Assembly: GCA_964036045.1 (NCBI GenBank)
Contig: OZ038389.1
Span: 34,910,444-34,974,443 of the forward strand
Source of the DNA: Eutreptiella sp. 'Long Island Sound 2002'
Lineage: Eukaryota > Euglenozoa > Euglenophyceae > Eutreptiales > Eutreptiaceae
Reading direction: 5' to 3'
Length of the DNA: 64,000 bases
Below are positions 63,178 to 64,000 of the stretch, one piece after another. The notes under the pieces are model-generated. The model saw nothing but the letters and a program-made list of their open reading frames with translations, was not told the DNA's origin and made no database searches. How positions within the stretch are numbered: position 1 is the stretch's first letter; the number at the start of each line of letters is the position of its first letter. A program made the translations under genes and the position numbers.

Positions 63178-64000
63178 CCACTCGAAGCATTGACACATCG
63201 CCACTCCAAGAGAGACGCAAGTCCGTTTAAGTCATTGATGTTATTGGCCGTTCCTTGTGTCCATCTCTATCTATTGCCAAGCATCCGTTTGTTTGGATGC
63301 TCAATGTCACAACAATCGTACCCACGCATGTTTGCCTCGGGCCAAATGAGACGTTCCCGCCTCGCATGAAACATTGTTGAAACCGAATATGAATAGTTCC
63401 GAGAAATCTGTTTTTTTTTGCTGTAGGCTTTTTCTCCAAATTTGAAGTTTACGTCAAAGGGATCATTTTCACTACATTGTCAAAATGGAGTATCACGTGC
63501 ACATGTTGGATTTCTTTCACACATCATGTTCAACTTTGGAGCTCCATCCCATTTTGGAGCGGTGTCAAACAAGACGATGACACACCAAGCAAGACAAGAT
63601 GGATTTGGTATGTCTTCGCTCGTTTATGACGAGTTGCTGGTTGCGTGATTGGGGATCCATCGAATTTCAATGATATGAAGTCAGAGCTAGACACGGGGCA
63701 ATGTTTGCGTTATGCTTGATTAAAGATCCTTCGAAATTCTCTGCTCCTTCATGACGAGGTGTTGCTTCCGTGATCGGGGATCCATCGAAATCAAATGATA
63801 TGCGGTTAGAGCCAAACACGGTGCGATGTTTGCGTTATGCAAGATTTATTTTGAAGGCACACACTTCTTGTGACAGTCTCTTGTCTCTTGTGACACAAAC
63901 TTTGTCTTCGTTGTTGCTTCATTCACATGTGCTTGGGTTGGTGATGTGTTGTGTTGGGCACACACTAATGTCGCTGTCACAGCTGCAGGTTGCGCTGTGC
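63178..64000. other. 3' flank of the gene array; one short tandem duplication
   Basis: No gene seen. A block of about 100 bp beginning ATGACGAG near 63626 is repeated at about 63752 with TGATCGGGGATCCATCGAAA and ATGTTTGCGTTATGC shared. Period about 126 bp, identity about 85%. Confidence 0.6.

Overview
The window looks like nuclear DNA from a large, repeat-rich eukaryotic genome, most likely a unicellular alga or other protist. Coding exons carry GT-AG spliceosomal signals, introns run from about 70 bp to about 5 kb, and TTAGGG telomere-type tracts, microsatellites, nested tandem arrays and non-LTR retrotransposon debris are abundant. Dozens of G or C homopolymer runs of 10-33 nt lie almost entirely outside coding exons. 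I cannot name the species. Most long open frames are shadows, many opened by simple repeats. The calls below rest on protein family motifs, splice sites with matching phase, or repeat structure.

Layout. 1-5 kb: non-coding DNA with CA repeats, an RNase H remnant, a short duplication and a foldback element. 5.4-14.05 kb, minus strand: a split ADP-ribosyltransferase-fold (ART) gene. Its R and S motif exon (10612-11049) and its E-x-E terminal exon (5378-5548) are separated by a 5.06 kb intron that holds an intact RNase H reading frame, a foldback and dispersed repeats. A 738-codon orphan exon lies upstream and may belong to the same gene. 14-19 kb: retrotransposon fragments and degenerate repeats. 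19.9-21.7 kb: three small candidate genes or exons. 22.3-24.0 kb, minus strand: an uninterrupted 557-codon gene joining an F-box-like N-terminus to an archaemetzincin-like domain whose HExxH catalytic motif is gone. 24-26 kb: a low-confidence minus-strand gene in pieces. 26-36 kb: mainly repeats.

36.4-40.5 kb holds two tandem copies of an element bounded by perfect 13-bp inverted repeats and embedded in TTAGGG tracts. The second copy is interrupted by a 1.26 kb segment that carries a gene-terminal exon and is flanked by 251-bp direct repeats. 41.0-47.6 kb, minus strand: four consecutive exons of a WD40 protein whose splice phases all agree. 48.4-48.8 kb (minus) and 50.9-52.9 kb (plus) hold small multi-exon genes of unknown function.

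54.3-63.2 kb is a tandem array of about 3.2-3.4 kb units, each with a zinc-finger gene ending in a polyserine tract and an acidic tail. The tract grows from 20 to 31 to 39 codons along the array. Copies 2 and 3 have lost a zinc-ligand cysteine, and copy 2 has a frameshift. The units contain two nested tandem arrays (about 47 bp and 68 bp), and the first unit abuts an alternating 46/48-bp array with a GGGTTAGGG core. Unresolved items are transcription starts, N-terminal exons and the species.
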